Shown here piece after piece: positions 16,061 to 16,506 of a stretch of 16,506 nt of DNA. The DNA is from Bacillota bacterium (GTDB lineage: Bacteria; Eremiobacterota; SpSt-956; JAKJGF01). The DNA lies in the NCBI GenBank assembly GCA_029555925.1, contig JAKPQU010000603.1:1-16506 (forward strand), in the 5' to 3' direction. The first letter of the stretch is position 1. Each line of letters opens with the position of its first letter. The translations under genes were made by a program, and so were the position numbers. A model generated the notes under the pieces. It was not told where the DNA came from and made no database searches. It worked only from the letters and a program-made list of their open reading frames with translations.

Positions 16061-16187
16061 TTTCATAACTATCCATAAATAATGACCTCGTAATGCGTAA
16101 AACGTAATGCGTGATGCGCAGGGATTAAACCCGTCACGCGTCACGTGTTACGCGTCACGACGACTTAAATCCTAATAAGTTATGAAG
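16061..16187. repeat. Palindromic repeat element with facing arrays (I-left and I-right)
   Basis: TTTCATAACT at 16061 and TTCATAACT on the minus strand at 16186 form outer ends. Inside, the plus-strand array at 16089-16116 (CGTAATG, CGTAAAA, CGTAATG, CGTGATG) faces the minus-strand array at 16132-16159 (CGTGACG, CGTAACA, CGTGACG twice), separated by 15 bp centred on GGGATTAAACCC. The whole unit of about 127 bp could fold into a long hairpin. It resembles a miniature inverted-repeat element in outline. No target-site duplication was recognised. Confidence 0.55.
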
Positions 16188-16311
16188 TGTCAAATTGAAG
16201 ATTGTAGATAGACCAGATACACAAATGAAGAAAGGCATGTGGCTTCCAGTAGGTTCTCCAGGACTTGGGAAATCGCATCTTGGAGTAGTTAAAGGAATGG
16301 CAGTTAAATAA
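16186..16311 (+). pseudogene. Gene tail with a Walker-A-like motif
   Basis: The plus frame is open after a TGA at 16183 and reads KLKIVDRPDTQMKKGMWLP, then VGSPGLGKSHLGVVKGMAVK, then TAA. GSPGLGKSHL fits the P-loop GxxxxGK[ST] and resembles the GPPGxGKTHLA of IstB/DnaC-type ATPases, but the frame stops about 14 residues later, so an ATPase cannot be complete. It has no ribosome site and lies between two repeat arrays. It is a possible remnant of an IS21-type helper gene, or of an unrelated protein; the family call is weak. Confidence 0.3.
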
Positions 16312-16330
16312 ATGTCTCAAATATATTAAT

Positions 16331-16358
16331 CGTGATGCGTAACGCGTAACGCGTGACG
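16331..16358 (+). repeat. Heptamer repeat array J (4 units)
   Basis: Units CGTGATG, CGTAACG twice, CGTGACG differ by one base from arrays C and F. The 5' flank is ATATTAAT and the 3' flank is CGAGGAA. Confidence 0.88.
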
Positions 16359-16372
16359 CGAGGAAAGAGACA

Positions 16373-16492
16373 ATTAATAAATTTTCATTCCTGAGTACCG
16401 CTACAGGTAAAAGGGTATCCATAAAAAGCTTCTGCCTGGCAGGCTCTGGAGAAGAAAAATTCGTTTTTTCTATAGTATTAGAAATTAAATAA
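16373..16492 (+). pseudogene. Possible protein tail after array J
   Basis: The plus frame reads INKFSFLSTATGKRVSIK, then SFCLAGSGEEKFVFSIVLEIK, then TAA. The frame continues upstream through the array without a start codon. The alternating hydrophobic pattern (KFVFSIVLEIK) looks like a protein C-terminal strand, but no family is recognised. It may be chance, since the frame is short. Confidence 0.25.
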
Positions 16493-16506
16493 GGGCTAAT
16501 TTATTG

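Noticed and set aside
15893..16422. Two minus-strand frames of 83 and 80 residues upstream of topB
   Set aside because: Both run through heptamer arrays (translating to SRVTRYASRL-type strings), lack ribosome sites and have no family resemblance.
1..16506. tRNA, rRNA or known riboswitch
   Set aside because: No cloverleaf, CCA-ended stem set or conserved riboswitch core was seen in any intergenic gap.

Overview
The window comes from an AT-rich bacterium using the standard bacterial code (TGA, TAA and TAG all act as stops) with ordinary GGAGG-type ribosome binding sites. I cannot name the phylum. The mix of a multi-domain hybrid sensor kinase, a large Cache-HAMP-SpoIIE phosphatase, a stand-alone NRPS-type reductase and abundant 7-bp repeat arrays fits a free-living or host-associated lineage with a sizeable genome. 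No RNA genes, CRISPR arrays or transposase genes were seen.

Layout, left to right. Bases 1-1797 (minus) hold most of a sensor histidine kinase, cut by the window edge: degenerate receiver, PocR-type ligand domain, two PAS domains and the start of the kinase core. Bases 1798-2107 contain the last ~40 codons of an ankyrin-repeat protein whose upstream part is missing, next to a repeat array. A nitroreductase (minus) follows at 2108-2674. Bases 2675-3209 have no intact gene, but carry a hairpin repeat, the tail of an unrecognised protein in a frame with no intact start, another array and the promoter of the next gene.

The centre is a 1575-residue lone NRPS-like protein (3210-7937, plus): condensation, adenylation, carrier protein and terminal thioester reductase, ending in a cyclic-nucleotide-binding-like domain. 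The C domain has Ser in place of the catalytic His, and the nucleotide-binding-like domain lacks the usual phosphate-binding Arg. No other biosynthetic genes are nearby. It converges on a minus-strand group across a long inverted repeat.

The rest runs on the minus strand, transcribed in the order topB (topoisomerase III), a membrane-anchored double-zinc-finger protein, a CapA-family metallophosphatase-like protein and a 1134-residue SpoIIE-type phosphatase. The last two are 13 bp apart and clearly an operon. The extracytoplasmic sensor domain of the phosphatase is split by at least six tandem ~64-residue repeats.

Scattered through almost every intergenic gap are short arrays of 7-bp units (main type CGTGACG/CGTAACG, with diverged types), usually four units long and often in inverted pairs. 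They sit beside truncated gene remnants, and in one case supply the last codons of a gene. The right end (15.9-16.5 kb) is a cluster of these arrays interleaved with two further gene tails.
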